Shown here in pieces: positions 10,902-63,569 of a stretch of DNA of 64,000 nt (within the stretch, counting starts at the first letter, position 1; every line of letters begins with the position of its first letter). A model generated the notes under the pieces. It was not told the DNA's origin. It saw only the letters and a list, made by a program, of their open reading frames with translations, and made no database searches. This DNA comes from Lepas anatifera (lineage: Eukaryota > Arthropoda > Thecostraca > Lepadidae): contig JAOTON010000941.1 of assembly GCA_034440635.1 (NCBI GenBank), positions 445,001 through 509,000 on the forward strand, in the 5' to 3' direction. The translations under genes were made by a program, and so were the position numbers.

Positions 10902-13880
10902 AACTTAGGTGAATTAATGTGATGAATTTACGTTGTTTTTATAAGTGAGTATTTAACTATGTCAGCCTGGAGGATTGAAGGGAGTTACGCGAAAAAAATT
11001 ATTGTGGTTTCTTGCTATTTGAAAAATCCTGATTAACGAAACTGTCCATTATTTTTGTATCTTCGGCAAAATTTTGGGAGGCCACTCACTTATTATCGAA
11101 ATAAGTTAACAGTTCCGATAAAATGTTGAAATCTTCACCCATCACTTACTTTTCGAAAACTATTTAAAACTGAGAAGCATTGTTTTTTGTAATAAAAATG
11201 TCTGTTCACCTGTATTTGTATTTGAATTAATTTTACAAAGCCTTTAAAGAATACAACATGAATTAATTTGCCCTAGAAACGGAAAAAATATAATTACTCA
11301 AATCTTCAGCCGTTTCATACCTCGGGTCTTGAGTCGTTTTCTGCTTCAGCCCCAGGATGACAAAACTTTGGCGTCAGAAAGGTCACGTGACCCCTATGAG
11401 GTGGCTGTACGTTCTGATTGGTCTATTGAAAAGTCCTATATTTTTGTTTTGATATTTTTTGCTGTACCTTTTTAAATAACTTTATTTAATAGTTTTAAAC
11501 TTTCAAGTCACTGTCTAGGAAAATGGGACCGGTTTTTTTTTAGAGAATTTGACAGATTTAGCCGGGGGTACGTCATTTACATCGATAAGAGGTGTACGTA
11601 AAGTCGTCTAGAAATGTTGACTTCGAGAGCAATTTTAAGGCATTTGCAGACGGAATTTGCAAAAACTGAGAATAGTACTTCTGAAACAACTTTTGTGATC
11701 TTTTGATCTAGCCAATAAAATTTTTCGCTTATCTCCCTTTAAGTGAATTGTGCGGGGCTGGTTTACAGTGGCGAGTTCCACCGCAGCCGCAGCTGTAGCA
11801 GTGCCTTACTTCGTTGGCCAAGTTACGAGGCGGCCGAAGTCGGAGCGGTAACTGTTGAAGAGCTTTTCTTGAGCGAGGGAAATCCGCCGAATCTCGAGAG
11901 GAGAGTATAAGAAATTGTCTTATACTGTCTTTGGGCTTTTGCTCCTGTTAATGTAAACATGTCATAGTCCTTACGATGTCTTATGTAACTGGTGTGTGCG
12001 CGGAGATGCTGGTCGTTTTTAGCAGTACTTTATTTGGAAGTCACGTGTCCAATGCCACATGTGTGTTTGTTATGCTATGAACTAGTCGATTTTGGTGGTC
12101 GATTGTTTGCTGCGAGTTCTAAGTCATTTGCACAGCAACTGTCTTGCAATTGTTCTAAAATGTATGGTTGGTGTTTATTCTTGCCGCCACGTCACTTAAA
12201 TCAGCTTTTTACTGTGGTTATAGCATGCTTTGAGTGACAAAGACAGCTTTATTGGCGGCTATGTTTGCGGAGGTTTTGCGGTTTATCCTCGTCGTGTACT
12301 TGTTTATACATTCACACGCTTTAGTATCTTTGCATAATATAAGACAAAGTATACTGGAAGGATTTAAACTAGCCAAGCATTGCTGCTGTCCATGTCTGGA
12401 GTCGCTGTCATGCATTGTTGCTATCCATGTCTCGAGTCTTTTTGTGGCCGGCGTTGAACTGTTTTGAACGGTCATTGGAATCAGTCGTTTTCCTTTGTAA
12501 TTGTGTTGGTAAATGTATACAATGGTGGCTTACTGTGACCATAATTCCACGCACATCTGAAGAGTGTCTCGTGCTCCTAGTCTTCAGCGACGGAGTGAGT
12601 CCGATGTTGGGCGTTAGCTTTGTCAAATATGTGTTGTGCGTATAACCCCTTTACCCTAGTTTGTGAGATTGCCCAATAGAGCATAGCCATGGTAACGCAT
12701 TTTCCGTTGAATTGGCCAGATGTCAACGAGGGCATGGTTCGGAATGACGCATAATATATTGTTTGGTTGGGCCGTTTGTATGTATGGCAGTTGTGTTCCG
12801 CCTAACGCCGCTTACTAGTGGGGTGCCGCCCTGAGGTGGCGGGGTAGCGCCGGTCCTCAGCAGTGTGTTTTAGTTTGTCACAGGGCCGCCGCTTGCTCTG
12901 CCGGGGTTTGGTGTGGTCCTTGTCGTGTTCTGTAGTGTGGGGGTGCTGGATACAGTGATTGCAAGGGCAGCTTGTGGTAATTTGTACACCGTGTCTGAAT
13001 CTGCGCTGCCGTCTCAGAATCTCCCCTGCGGGTCTAGCGCGAGGCAGCTCTGCTGATTCACGTCTTTTGCGTCCCTCCTTCCTGGTGCTGGCACCTGTAC
13101 TCGTCTTCATAGATCTGACCTTTGGGTCGTACTTGCGCTGTTGCCGTAGCGCCTGTATATGGTGAACTCCGACCTTTTTATTCTACAGGGCAGTCCTTTT
13201 GCTGCGTGCTTCCTTAGAATGCTGGTTTTGAGACAATAATACGATTGAAGCTTATGGCGTCGCTGCAAAATATATTGAAAGAGTTAGCAAGCGTTGTTTT
13301 AAAGTGCTGTAAACAGCAGCGTGAGAGGCCAAGGGACCCTGAGTGCAAATTTATCGGGGTGGCACGTGCCCCACAAAACGTCTTATTTCTTATAGTATGA
13401 ACGGTACGTGTCTGTATATTTGACTCGCTGGTACCCATGATGGCGCATCAGCAGTTTCGCAAATACATGTCCCGGTTTCACTGCAAAAATACCGTCAGTT
13501 TTTTCCGTGAGGAAAAAATTGGAACCATAGCGTTCTCACAGTATAGTTTCAACTGTGTCCTTTGATGCTGCATTATATGGTAAAATTATTATGTGGCTGT
13601 CGCTAATAATTTATAACAATCGGCGAGAATACGAAATTTTGATCATGTCCCGCACCCCGGAAAAGCTATCAGTACTAAATGAGCGTGCCTGCGGTATATG
13701 GTATCCACCGCATAGTCGTCATTCGTAAGAACATTGCATTACATAATGGGCGCCACGTCATCTCCTTTGAACATCTGGGCACATTATAATTTTTCCGCCA
13801 ATGATGTTTTCATTGGTGACGGGATGCTCACTGAACTAGCTCCGCAGTTGACAACCCTTCAACATCAACAAAACGTTTGT
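10902..13880. other. Intergenic stretch without recognised genes
   Basis: Several short open frames occur (for example at 11992-12237 and, on the minus strand, 12802-13110), but none shows a family motif, splice context or codon bias that I can support. The minus frame at 12802-13110 is rich in Lys and Arg with a PCNHC cluster and might be a transposon remnant. Confidence 0.4.
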
Positions 13881-13882
13881 TA

Positions 13883-14390
13883 GAGAGGGGCCATCGATGG
13901 CCCCTAGTGGGATGAAGGTGGCGCTCGACCCTCGGTGGGGCGTGGGTCAAGGCTACTCAAGGTCAAAGGCTGTATCCAAGGTCAAACCATCAATTACCAC
14001 CCAAAGCCTGCTATGGCGCCAGCTAAATTGTACAGTATTCGGAATGTCATATTTTTACGTCATAGGACATCGACCTTGAATGATCTTGACCTCAAAAGTT
14101 CAGAGAACATTGTGTGGCACCTTGCCACTATGACTTTAGTCTGCTTTTGGTGAATTCCCGGTTTTTCCGCATAATTAAGTATTTCCCATAGGTCTCTAGC
14201 ATGGCCCAGATTTGAACTTGACGACCTTGTTTGAACCTGAAAATATTGACTTCGGTCACTGAAACTTGGCCATAATGAAGATCACTATCGCTCCAACCCA
14301 CCCTCCAACTGGTGTTTTCTACGTCTCTTAGTTTCCGAGATCTCAGGGGCCTTCCAGCCCCTCCCCCTCCTCCGGTGTGCGTTAGTGCCA
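13883..14390. mobile_element. Degenerate AGGTCA-rich TTAA-type element
   Basis: Opens with GGGGCCATCGATGGCCCC, a palindrome also at both ends of the element 56875-57898, followed by CTCAAGGTCAAAGG, CCAAGGTCAAAC and more half-sites. The far end is G/C rich near 14340-14390. Boundaries are approximate and the TTAA has decayed to TTAG. Confidence 0.4.
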
Positions 14391-14947
14391 GACTCCGTCT
14401 CCAGTGCGGGTTTTAGGATCGAAATTGAGATAATATTAGGTCGGACAATATGAAGGGGTTTAACATCTACGAAGTTCGTATGAGTGTGTTAAAAGGCGAT
14501 AACTAGGTAAGTAGAATAGTGTAGCTCTCAATCAGTGTACTTATGCATTCACACGCCGGCACTTCGCCACACGTCACCGACATCCGCGGACCCTCCGGCC
14601 GCCTGCCGGCTTTTTGTCACCCTGTGTGCGGAGCCCGCCGACTCGTGAGCCCAGTGTAAACACCGACGGGTACCCATCACACAGTCTCACCGTGAAAACA
14701 TCGTCTGAGGTTGTGCAACTTTGAAACCGAAAATGTTCCGAGGCATTGATCTGATAAAATGGAAGGGTGAAGTGACATTCTAAGTAACTAAGCTTTCTGA
14801 CGTGTTAATTCAAAACGGATCAACAAACATAACACAATTTTAGAAGTCAAGTACTTCCACATTTCTGATGTTCTGGTCTTATCATTTCAATTATTAAGGT
14901 GCATTGATGTAGGAAATTTCGTTTTGTTCGGTTTTCAATAAACTTAA

Positions 14948-15748
14948 CCTGCCCGGGGGCTCGGGCCCCCTAGGTTTTTCGGGATAGCAGAAAACGACGA
15001 GGCGCGCACCGCGGTTGAGGGCTCACTCCTGTCTTTTCATCATCCGAAATTTTTACCGGGTCAACCAGGTCGGTCCCAGACGGGTCCAGGTCCTCTTCCT
15101 TTGGCTCTGTAGGCTACATTTAAGTCGATCGATTTGAACTTTGCTCTGCCCTCGGGTCTAGGTGTTTCGGGTTTTCGATTTCGTGCTGAGGTCGGTCCGG
15201 GCGACCCCCATTGGAAAGCATGGGAAAGTTTTATGATATAAAGCCAAAAATGATTGAATACTCGACTGCTCAGAACAGCGTTTTGGACACCCTTTCGGAT
15301 CCCAGGGGTCATATTTGCCTGCTTTAGGTCTCAAGGTCACCAGGGTCAAAACAGTTTTTGCAATAACTTTGACCTAATTGAGCTGGGGTGAAACAAAACC
15401 ATGTGTTTGTTGTCACTGGCTTTCATTTGATATACGGGGTCTTTTGACCTTTGTGACCTAGGTCTATTAGGTCACGGGTGCCTTGGGGTAACCACTGGCG
15501 GGGGTTTTGCTGGCGGAAAAGTACTGGCAATTTGTATCAATGTCTTTACGGTCATAGCTCTAATGCTAGAGTTATGCCGTTTGCTTAATTTGTATTTGAG
15601 TGAAAATAGCCGATCTTGCCTATTTGACTCTGTACCATTGCCTGGCACTAAACATGCGAAGTATTTTTCTGATTCCGAGTTTCATTGACTTGGATTTGGC
15701 TAACGCCTTTTTGGTTGGGGGGCGTGGGGTGGGGGGGCCCGGGGGGGG
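14948..15748. mobile_element. TTAA-flanked element, AGGTCA-rich
   Basis: TTAA at 14944-14947 and 15749-15752. Ends are CCTGCCCGGGGGCTCGGG and, inverted, CCCCCCCCGGGCCCCCCC. The interior is the reverse complement of the middle of 56875-57898; compare the shared ATATCAAATGAAAGCCAGTG seen inverted near 15417-15436. It has numerous AGGTCA/TGACCT motifs and no coding frame. Confidence 0.65.
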
Positions 15749-16862
15749 TTAATAGACATAGAGGAACAAGTTCCTTGCCTTCAAACCAGCCTTTTTCGAT
15801 AGCTGTTTTGAGAGGTGGGTGTTGTTACCAATATTTTTAAGACACTACCGCTAATTTTGCTATCTTGGCTACCTGAAACCGTTTCCACTACTGGCGCTAT
15901 TTTTTTCAAAGTCGGGAAACACCTACCCACCTCCACTATCGCTACTTTTTGTTACCTATAGAACATTACCATAGTGCTACCAACAAATCTATTATCATTA
16001 CTTCTTTTGTATATATTTCGAGGAAAACTAATGATTATTTGTATTTGAAAAATAAATGGGCTGTTATATCGTATGAAATGCAAGCAAATTCACCGCCAGA
16101 ACAAATTGATTGAATCTCCTTTTGTTTTCTGCTGGATAACAACATTTCTCTTAATCTCTATCTTCTAATTTGTGTGCACGATTTGCCTCTGAACAGACTG
16201 TTGGGAGCGGTACCGGCTTTGGATTTTGTGGTCTGATTTTTGCAGTCAGCACCTTTGTGTTGTCGAATTTGCTAGTCAAGTCATTGCGCTACTTTTTGAT
16301 GACGGAGGCCGCTTCCGTTACTTCGCTACCATTTACAGAATATGCAATTAGCGGACTAGCGGATTTAATTGGTGGAGTGCCCGACTCTGACCGTTTTCCT
16401 CTAACACATCCAATATATTGTATCCCATGAGCGTCGCCCCCGACAAAAGAGTAAGCGACCATCGATCTTTAACCTGCTGCTGATAAGACACTGGCTGTTG
16501 CTGGTAAGTCACTGCTTCCCCCATAACAAAAATATCATTAGATCTAGGCTCATTGTTGCATTTTGCACTAGCTGCTTCCAGAACATTTCGATTCCGGCCT
16601 ATTTTTGCTGAAATTGGGAAATTTCAAACGATAAGTGAGGTAAGCGAGGCCACCTTCCCCCTATTCCGATACCTGTGTTTCATTCATGCCACCGGTGGTT
16701 GCGTCCAGCTCTGTTTCACCTCGGTCAGTGTGGTCCTTCGCGCTGCGGCCGGGCCGCGTTAAGCTCTAAACTTCACGCGCCGCGTGCGCTGTGTGATGAC
16801 GGGGGTCCGTCTCGGGGCAGAGACGTTTCTTCGTGCAGGGCGGCCGGTCGCTCGGGTGCAGA

Positions 16863-55973
<39,111 letters not shown>

Positions 55974-56096
55974 GTAAGCTCGTGCTCCTGGAATGTAGCA
56001 GCATGGACACCTTTCTAATGAGCACAAAGAATCGGCTGCATGTGGCGCGTGGAGACGTTGCTGCTGAGAACACGTACAATGCCTTCTCTGCTAGTC

Positions 56097-56147
<51 letters not shown>

Positions 56148-56870
56148 TTCAGTGCAAAAGTGTCATGGGTTTCCTATAATGAGATCAATTATTATCACTT
56201 CATGCGTGAATTCATACCGTATAGTAATTGATAATTTGTATCTTCTTATTTTGTATAGCTTTCCTTTGTCAGTAAAACTACCATCGCATAGAAATTCAAT
56301 GTTTCCTGTCCACAGGAATATACTAACAGTAATTGATTGAATTGAACGAATCGATTAAATTGAATTGAGAGCATTTACTGGCATCTCTCTGACTAGCCTC
56401 CCGTTAATAGCATAAGGTATATCCACGCCGAAAAGTGCATTGGTTTGATTTTAATCCACTATTCCAGCGTACAGGCCAAAGCATACCAGATCCGGTTTAA
56501 AACAAACCAGTTTTAGTATCAGGGCACTCGATTGACATGAAAGCGCTATTTCTCTTTAACGCGTAAGTTATCCCATTAGTTTCGAAGGCTACGTATCCCA
56601 TACCTAACTCTCAGGTGATAGCGGGTCCAGCCAGGGGCGCCGCCACGGAATGTTCGCAGGGGGGGTCGGACCCCGGCTGGTGCTGACTGGGGAAGCCGAA
56701 TTTTGAGCATATTCGGTACCTGACAGCATTAATGACGATTGACCAAAAATTTTGGGGGGACGTCCCACTGGTTGTTCAACAGGGGGACGCCTCCCCCGCT
56801 TTCGGCGCCCATGGGTCCAGCGAATGAGAGCAGGTGTCCCTGAATAACTCGCGAAACATTTGTAATCTCT
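55974..56870. other. Intron 12, proximal part
   Basis: Contains a (TA)n tract at 56098-56143. The rest of CTLD5 was not found here or further downstream. Confidence 0.5.
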
Positions 56871-56874
56871 TTAA

Positions 56875-57898
56875 CCCGCGCCCCACCGGGGGTTCGGCGC
56901 CACCTTCGCCCCACCGGGGGGCCATCGATGGCCCCCCTCTAACTCCGAAAATATGAGCGTTAGCGCAAATCTGCAAAGTGCAATAGAAAGCTCGCGTGAA
57001 TTCAGTAAGAAATTACTTCACATGTTTTAGTGCTCAGGTCAATGGTTTGACCTCCAGAGGTCAAATTAGGTCAAGATCGGCTATTTTCACTCAAATATGC
57101 AATGATTAAGCAAACTGGGCATAACTCTTATGTCATTAGAGCTATTGAGGCCTGGTAAAGTACATTTGATAGCAAATTGCCAGTACTTTTTCCGCTATGT
57201 GGAACGTAAAGACCTCCCGCCAGTGGTTTGACCACCAGAGGTCACCTCGTGACCTAATATGGCCTGAGGTCACGAAAGGTCAAAAAGTGACCTTGCCGTA
57301 TATCAAATGAAAGCCAGTGACAATACAAACACGATGGTGTTTGTTTCACCGCTCTAGCTCAATTAGGTCAAAAGTTATTGTCAAAATACTGTTTTTGAAC
57401 TCTGGTGACCTTGGATGACCTTGGAAAAGTCAAAGGGCAAATATGACCCCTGGGATCCGTGAAAGGGTGTCCAAAAACGTTGTTCTGAGCAGTCTGAGTA
57501 TTTGCAATTATTTTTGTGGCTTTTATATCATGAAATAGCTTTTCCCCATGCTTTTCCAATGGGAGAGGTCGCCTCGTGACCTGATCTCAGGGCACGAAAT
57601 CGAAAAATCCCGGATATACACCTTGTAGACCCTGGAGGGGTCATGAAGTGTAGGAAGTTTCAAATCGATCGACTTTGAAATGTAGCTCTTACAGAGCTCT
57701 AAAGGTGAAGTGATGTGACCTTGGTTGACCTCGTCTGGTGACCTGACCTTGGGTGACCCGGGGTAAAAAATTTCAGGGATGATGGGAAAATGATGCAGTG
57801 AGAGGTAGAGCCCTCAACTGCGGTGCTGCGCCTCGTCGTTTTTCTGCTATCCTGGAAAAACCTTAGGGGGCCATCGATGGCCCCCGGTGGGGCGAGGG
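56875..57898. mobile_element. TTAA-flanked MITE with CCC termini, AGGTCA-rich
   Basis: TTAA at 56871-56874 and 57899-57902. Ends CCCGCGCCCCACCGGGGG and, inverted, CCCTCGCCCCACCGGGGG. CCATCGATGG stands near both ends. By eye about 17 AGGTCA/TGACCT hexamers in 1,024 bp. The TTAA/CCC end is piggyBac-like. No coding frame. Confidence 0.82.
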
Positions 57899-58129
57899 TT
57901 AAACCGAGCGGATATTGACGACAGCATACAACATCCGCATTTCGTGCGCCCAAGAGCGATTATTCCTCGCGGAAATTCAAATGTGTGGTTACACTACTAT
58001 AAGCCAAATTAAATCGATAAGCCAAATGTAAATCCCGTAATTCATATAACAAGCGGAACGCTTTCAGCACGAACACGGATCCATTTGAATAGGGACGCAT
58101 GGGGACCAATGATATATATATATATATAT

Positions 58130-58500
58130 TTTTTAATAAATTTTGTCCAACTTGTTCCCAGTACGGCTGCTGGAGTCGGCGTCTCACTGAAGTCCTCAAG
58201 GAACTTCTCACGGAAACCCCGACTCCACCACCCGAACGAGCAACTCTCTCAATGAAGGGATAATCTAGAAGCCAAAGTTTAACGTCCCACAAGTCACAGG
58301 GACGGCCGCCCCGCTCAGGTCACCCTCTCACCAGTCGGTTGCCAGCCAACCTACGTCGGGCAAACTATTGAGCGCCGGAGCGTCCCAGGGGAACCGATCC
58401 CAAGCCTGGACATGCACTGCCACTGCATGCTTCTGAGCAGCGGGCCGGAGCCCGACGCTCTACCGACTGAGCTACAGGGGCGGCAACTAAGCTACCCGGG
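58130..58500 (-). repeat. tRNA-derived SINE with intact head
   Basis: On the minus strand: TGTAGCTCAGTCGGTAGAGC (A box), GGGATCGGTTCCCCTGGG (B-box region), then a body with TTGCTCGTTCGGGTGGTGG shared with 5530-5765 and 36295-36345. Duplicated head remnants (GAGCTACCGGGGCGGC, AAGCTACCCGGGCGGC) lie at 58480-58525. Confidence 0.72.
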
Positions 58501-59526
58501 CGGCACTGAGCTACCGGGGCGGCCACAATTGACAGCAATAATAATTTTTTGTAAACGCGGATAATGCGATTTTGGGATTTATGTAGGGAACTAATGATAA
58601 TTGATTGCAATGATGTATGTTATAAACGCGGATAATAGTATCATGCAAGTTATTTAAAGCTTTCACACGAATAAAGTGTCCAATTAATATGTATTTTCCT
58701 GTGACTGCAATATACCCAGAATTAAGCACGGAAGATAAAGTCGGAACACCGTCGAGAAAGGGCAAGAGCCGACTGAATCCCAAATGTTGTCCTCGAAAAC
58801 TGGTTTGACAGTGAGCGAGTATGGAAGCAGGCATTCCGGAGGCTTTCTCGGCGCCTGATGATGATCATTTAGAGCACGTCAGCTGCTAAGGCAATGTGTG
58901 CCCGTCAGTACTGATTAAGTCTGTTCATAAGCGTCCTGGTTAGCTTACGAGTCATATATGGGGGTACAGTGTCTAAAAAGATCTAATGGGGATGTAAACC
59001 ATGTCAGACCGTGTCCCTCTCAAGTATGATAAAACTTGCCCGATGTCCACCAGTGCCATTTCTCGAAGCATGAGGGAACCTAACTCCGCCGTATTTGTGA
59101 ACATTTAACAAACTAAATACAATCTGGATTCCTGTTCATAAAAAGATGAGTCAATTTTGCGCACATTTCAGAGACGGCGGATTCCATTTTCGAGAAGTGG
59201 TGCAAGATTTTCTGGAGGGGGGCGCCTTCCTCCCCAGGGGGCGCCATCATCTCTTGGGGGCGCCTTTGCTAACCAATGGCGTTCTGTAGAAACTCTTTGG
59301 ACTCGGCGTGCGAGGCCACTTGGGGTGGTTTATTTCTAATATTCCGAAAAATAGGTATTTTAGATTTCGCGTAAACTCAGTCGTATCGGATTGGCATCAG
59401 CAACAGAGTAGCATAGCCCAGGATTCTGCGATATTCATAGCCTTGTTTGCAGTTATGACCAATGATATTGCAGACACTTCCCGCAAACATACGTCACGTG
59501 TTTTTCGTTGAAGACTTCACAATATG

Positions 59527-60125
59527 TGTGACAGTGTCTACTACAGCAGCTGCGCAGAGGCGGCTGCAGCTTGGCCTTGACATATTGCAGCAATGGATCA
59601 CACGCAATGGACTGAAATTTTCAAGTTCAAAGACATAGTTCATGCACTTTTATAATAGACATTGAGACTGAATACCCGATTTTGTAAATTCGCGGAAATC
59701 CGAGCGACGTTGCAGCAGAAACCAGATTTATCAGGCTCACACTCGATAAGCTTTCATATGTGCCACACCTGAAGGATTTCCGCAAAAAAATGTTTCGATA
59801 CGCTGAAAATACTGAAGGTGTTGACGAGGATGAGATACCGTGCAGATAGAGAAATGTTTCTCATGCTATACACGTTATACGCTTATCGCCTATATATACG
59901 TTATGCGCACGTTATACGCTCATTGTTATACGCTACGTTATAAGCTTCTTATGCTGTATAGATCACTTATTCGTCCGAAGATCGAGTACGGCTGTGTCAG
60001 AGCCGCATGACGAAATCCATGGAGCGAAGCGGATTGAGATTTCTCAAGAGGCTCTATTCTGGCCGTTTGGCGGTTCTGACAGTTGATACCAGGGCTCTGC
60101 AATTGTGTAGGGTGATTGCCCTTTT
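59527..60125 (+). pseudogene. LINE reverse transcriptase remnant (Jockey/I-like)
   Basis: Broken frames read LDILQQWITRNGLKFSSSKT, then ETRFIRLTLDK and VPHLKDFRKKMFRY, REMFLMLY, RSLIRPKIEYGC and VDTRALQL, in the order seen at the C-terminal side of LINE reverse transcriptases. Stops and frameshifts are frequent, and a CGTTATACGCT tandem patch (59868-59950) interrupts it. The catalytic YADD part is not visible. Inactive. Confidence 0.7.
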
Positions 60126-62639
60126 ACGCTAGACGCCCAAACTAAGGCCCCCAAATTTAAATTCAAAATAGTTTTTGAGAAATTTTGGAACAAATGTTTT
60201 CAATTTTGCATTTTTATCATTTTTATTTCTTAAGCGACGAACTTGAAATTTGCCTCCTTTTGAATAAGCAACAAGGCCACCTAAGAAAAAAAGTTCGAAC
60301 TGGTCCGACAATATTTATTACGCCAAAACGCAGTATTTCTAGTACAAGCAAAAAAGATATTGAAATTTGACAGCCGACTTGTAAGCTCGAAATGTCAGAA
60401 GGCACGCTTCAGTTAGTTTAAAGACAGCCACGTGGAGGCAGCTAGGTCAATTTTCTTGTGCTTAGGCATAGTTTCCAGTGGAAAACGTCGAATTCTGACC
60501 TAGTTTTTGCCATTTTGCCGGAGGACTACATTTTTGCTCATTTCATTTAAATCTTAATTTCTCGCGATCTAATTACCCGGGGGCAAAGTGCCAAAAGCTG
60601 TCCGGCGTGTTGTAAAAGGTTGTTGCACAGAAATGAAATCCCTAAAGATTCAGGATCATGACCTTGGGTGGACAACCGATACAGCGCCTACTCGTTGTCC
60701 GCAGGAGGTGCATTTGTCAATGGATGCACGCGCAAAATCGGCCCTTGCCTCTTGGACTTAAACGGCTTATAACTAAGCTAAAAAGACCGTTGGTGGCAAA
60801 AAAATAATGTTATTTTCAAGCTCAAAATACATTGCTTCTACACATGCCAGTTTCTGTATTCTGGTTTGGTCCTATCACGTCATTTTTGGCACGTGCAGCT
60901 CCGCGAAAGGGGTGTACGTCAACACCCCTTCTGGCTCAAAACCTGTATCTCTGTATGGGCTAAACGAACAGCCGTAAAACTTTGCACACATGCTGCTTAA
61001 CATGTTCAGTATAATTGCTCCAAAAATTGTTTAGACACCTAGAACAGTTATTGAGATATGACGTCATATCTGAGCGCGTGCAAATGCACTGTTTTCAAGC
61101 CAATTGGGGAACTTTGTCCGAGATGTTAGCTTCTTGCTTCAGTGCTGGTAAGAACTGATTGGATAAGCAAATAGTTTCAAATGGTATCTTTCTGATTGAA
61201 ACCAACCATTGTTCTCCATATTATATAGGAAATTGCGCAATGGGTGTTCTGCCCAATACTCCAGCACGCGCAACATCGCCTGAGGGACATAGTTACACCC
61301 CTTTCAGTTAAACTCAAGTAGATTAAACTCAGTTCAGTTAACAAACATTAAATTTTGCAGATGTAATGCTGCACATGTTTGATATATTAACACAACGTTT
61401 TGTGAGACTATAATGACTATTGCAAAAGTTATGGCCATTCATCAAAACACATGTATATGCGTGGTCCAATGCAAAATGTAGCGCACTGCAGTACCCTTAT
61501 TGACAGTGATGTTTGGTAGTAATTTGGTCCGCCTGTAGTTATTATGTGCCGCATCGCAGCTCCTGTCTGAAAACTGAAGAGGTATGCTGTGCGCCTAAGC
61601 ATATGTTCCCTGGTATGAACGGTAGCGCGGGGTACCCCCGTGTTTGCCCGGTCTCTTCCATTGTAGCACCAAACCCTAGGAGTTGAGATCAAAAGATCAT
61701 TACCCACATTTGACCTTCATAGCCCACGTCCAAAGATACATTACATGCAAATGCCAGACCATGCTTGCTTCTGTCGCTAACTAAGGTGGACTTTGAACTT
61801 TTTTTCCAAAAAAAAAGATTACCGAAAGAAATAGCGCGGGAAGCTTGTAAATGGCGAATCACTAACAAACATGAGAAAGACGCCAGCGGACAATGCCGAC
61901 ATTGAACATCTCGTCAGTTAGGAAGTAAGACGTTAGGCTTAGAAATGTTGAAATATTTTATTTTCTAAGTCATCTCCAATGGTGTTGTTACTGAGGCACC
62001 GCAAAAAAGTGAATCCACGTGCGCAGGGTTGATGTATTGTATACAAGTCTTACACGAGTAGCTCGAGGTTAGAATGGATTTGAAGCGATGTAATGGTGTG
62101 TTTGCTGGTAGACTTTGGGTCCTGAATAGATATTAGATTGCGGGACCTGATTAAAACATCATGATCTATCATATTTTAGCTGCGTTTTTGTAGAAAGAAT
62201 TTTGGAACCAAGATGCATAGCCTTAACAAATAACGTTTATGTCCTAGCAGCTCTGATAAGCGCAAAAAGGCGACAAAAATGTCACTATTACCCGAGAAAC
62301 GAAAGACAGTTGCTCAGCACGCCAGCAAAAAAGGACTCGCAGTGTGAGTACAGAATATGCAGGGCGCATCATTTTCCATTATAATATTGCAGACAATTTA
62401 TGCTGAGTTGAATGGGAGATAAGATCAAACTTCACAAAGGTTCGCCACGGTGACGTTTTTCGAACAATCTGCGATGGCGCATTATCAGGAAATTGTCAGT
62501 CAGAGAAATAAGTGGCATCCCTGATGTCAGAATCGGTATTTTCACGAAAAGAGCTGTCATTATGCTGACAGGAAGCGTCTCTCTGATAATAAAAAAGCAA
62601 GTAGATACGCAAGTAAACTAATCCTGAGCCTCCCGAGTT
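60126..62639. other. Non-coding stretch
   Basis: No recognised gene or element with clear ends. A 16-base palindrome GATATGACGTCATATC lies near 61053. Confidence 0.45.
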
Positions 62640-63415
62640 GATAACGTGATTTCCTGAGCAGCTCTGGCGCCCTCAGCTGAGCTGGGCCCGCCGAGGCTGA
62701 TGAGGACCCCTGAGCTGGTATGGGGCTCCTGAGCTAATTAAGTGCTTCCTGACTTAATCTGGTACCCCTGAGCTGGTCGGGACCACTGAGCTAATTCCTT
62801 GTCCCCTGAGCTGATAAGGTGCTCCCTGAGCTGATCTAGGCCCCTGCTCTGGTCTAGGGGATAGGAGCTGATCTGGGCCCCCGAGCTGATAGATCTGGTG
62901 CCCCCTGAACAGATATGTTGCCGCCTGAGCTGAAATAATGCACCCTGAGTCGATCTCCTGAGCCCTTATTGTGCCTCCTGAACTCATATTATGCCCTCTG
63001 AGCTAGTTGGGTGCCCTCTGAGCTAATCAGGTGCCCTTTAAGCTGATCTGAGCCTCCTGGGTTGATAAAATGATATCCTGAGAAGGTCTGGGCCCCTGAA
63101 CTGGTATGGGGCTCCTGAGCTGATTAAGAGCCTCCTGACTTGATCTGGTACCCTGAGCTAATCTGGGCAACGTCTTGGTCGTTCTGGTGCCCTTTGAGCC
63201 ATAATTGTTCCTCCTGAGCCCATGTGATGCCACCCGAGCTATTCCGATCCCTCTTGAGCTAATTTGGTGCCCTTTGAGCTAATCTGGTACCCTTTGAGCT
63301 CACCTGGGCCTCCTGAGTTGATTACGTGATTTCCTGAGCAGCTCTGGGCTCCTGAGCTGATCGGGATCCCTGAGCGGATAAAGGGTTCCTGCTGATAAAA
63401 GGCTTTGCGGTTCTA
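62640..63415. repeat. Degenerate CCTGAGCTGATCTGG tandem array, plus orientation
   Basis: Irregular ~26-32-base units, e.g. CCCCTGAGCTGGTCGGGACC, TGAGCTAATCTGGTACCC. Same family as 39386-39993 and 43111-43687. Confidence 0.75.
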
Positions 63416-63565
63416 ATGGTATGCATTTTTTTGTAATTTGACCCTGACCTGACCTCAGTTCAGGTTAAATCCTTGATTTAACCTAGCAAGGTCAAGTTAT
63501 ATATCATTCAATTCGGCTTGCTGCGAGGATTCATACAGTTTAATTCGTTTTGCTCTATCTTGCTC
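63416..63565 (+). mobile_element. Fragment of the CACGCGCATTGACGG-type TTAA element
   Basis: TGACCCTGACCTGACCTCAG and CGGCTTGCTGCGAGGATTCA match 35000-35110 of the best copy. Only the centre is present, with no ends. Confidence 0.7.
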
Positions 63566-63569
63566 TATC

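Noticed and set aside
12802..13110. Basic 102-residue minus-strand frame as a gene
   Set aside because: No domain, no splice or promoter context and no repeat partner to support it; could be chance.
58430..58500. Functional tRNA gene on the minus strand
   Set aside because: Good A box, but the T-arm and stem are imperfect and a SINE body follows; treated as a SINE head.
61045..61070. CRE-like palindrome GATATGACGTCATATC as a regulatory site
   Set aside because: A single site in non-coding DNA with no promoter nearby; not enough to call.
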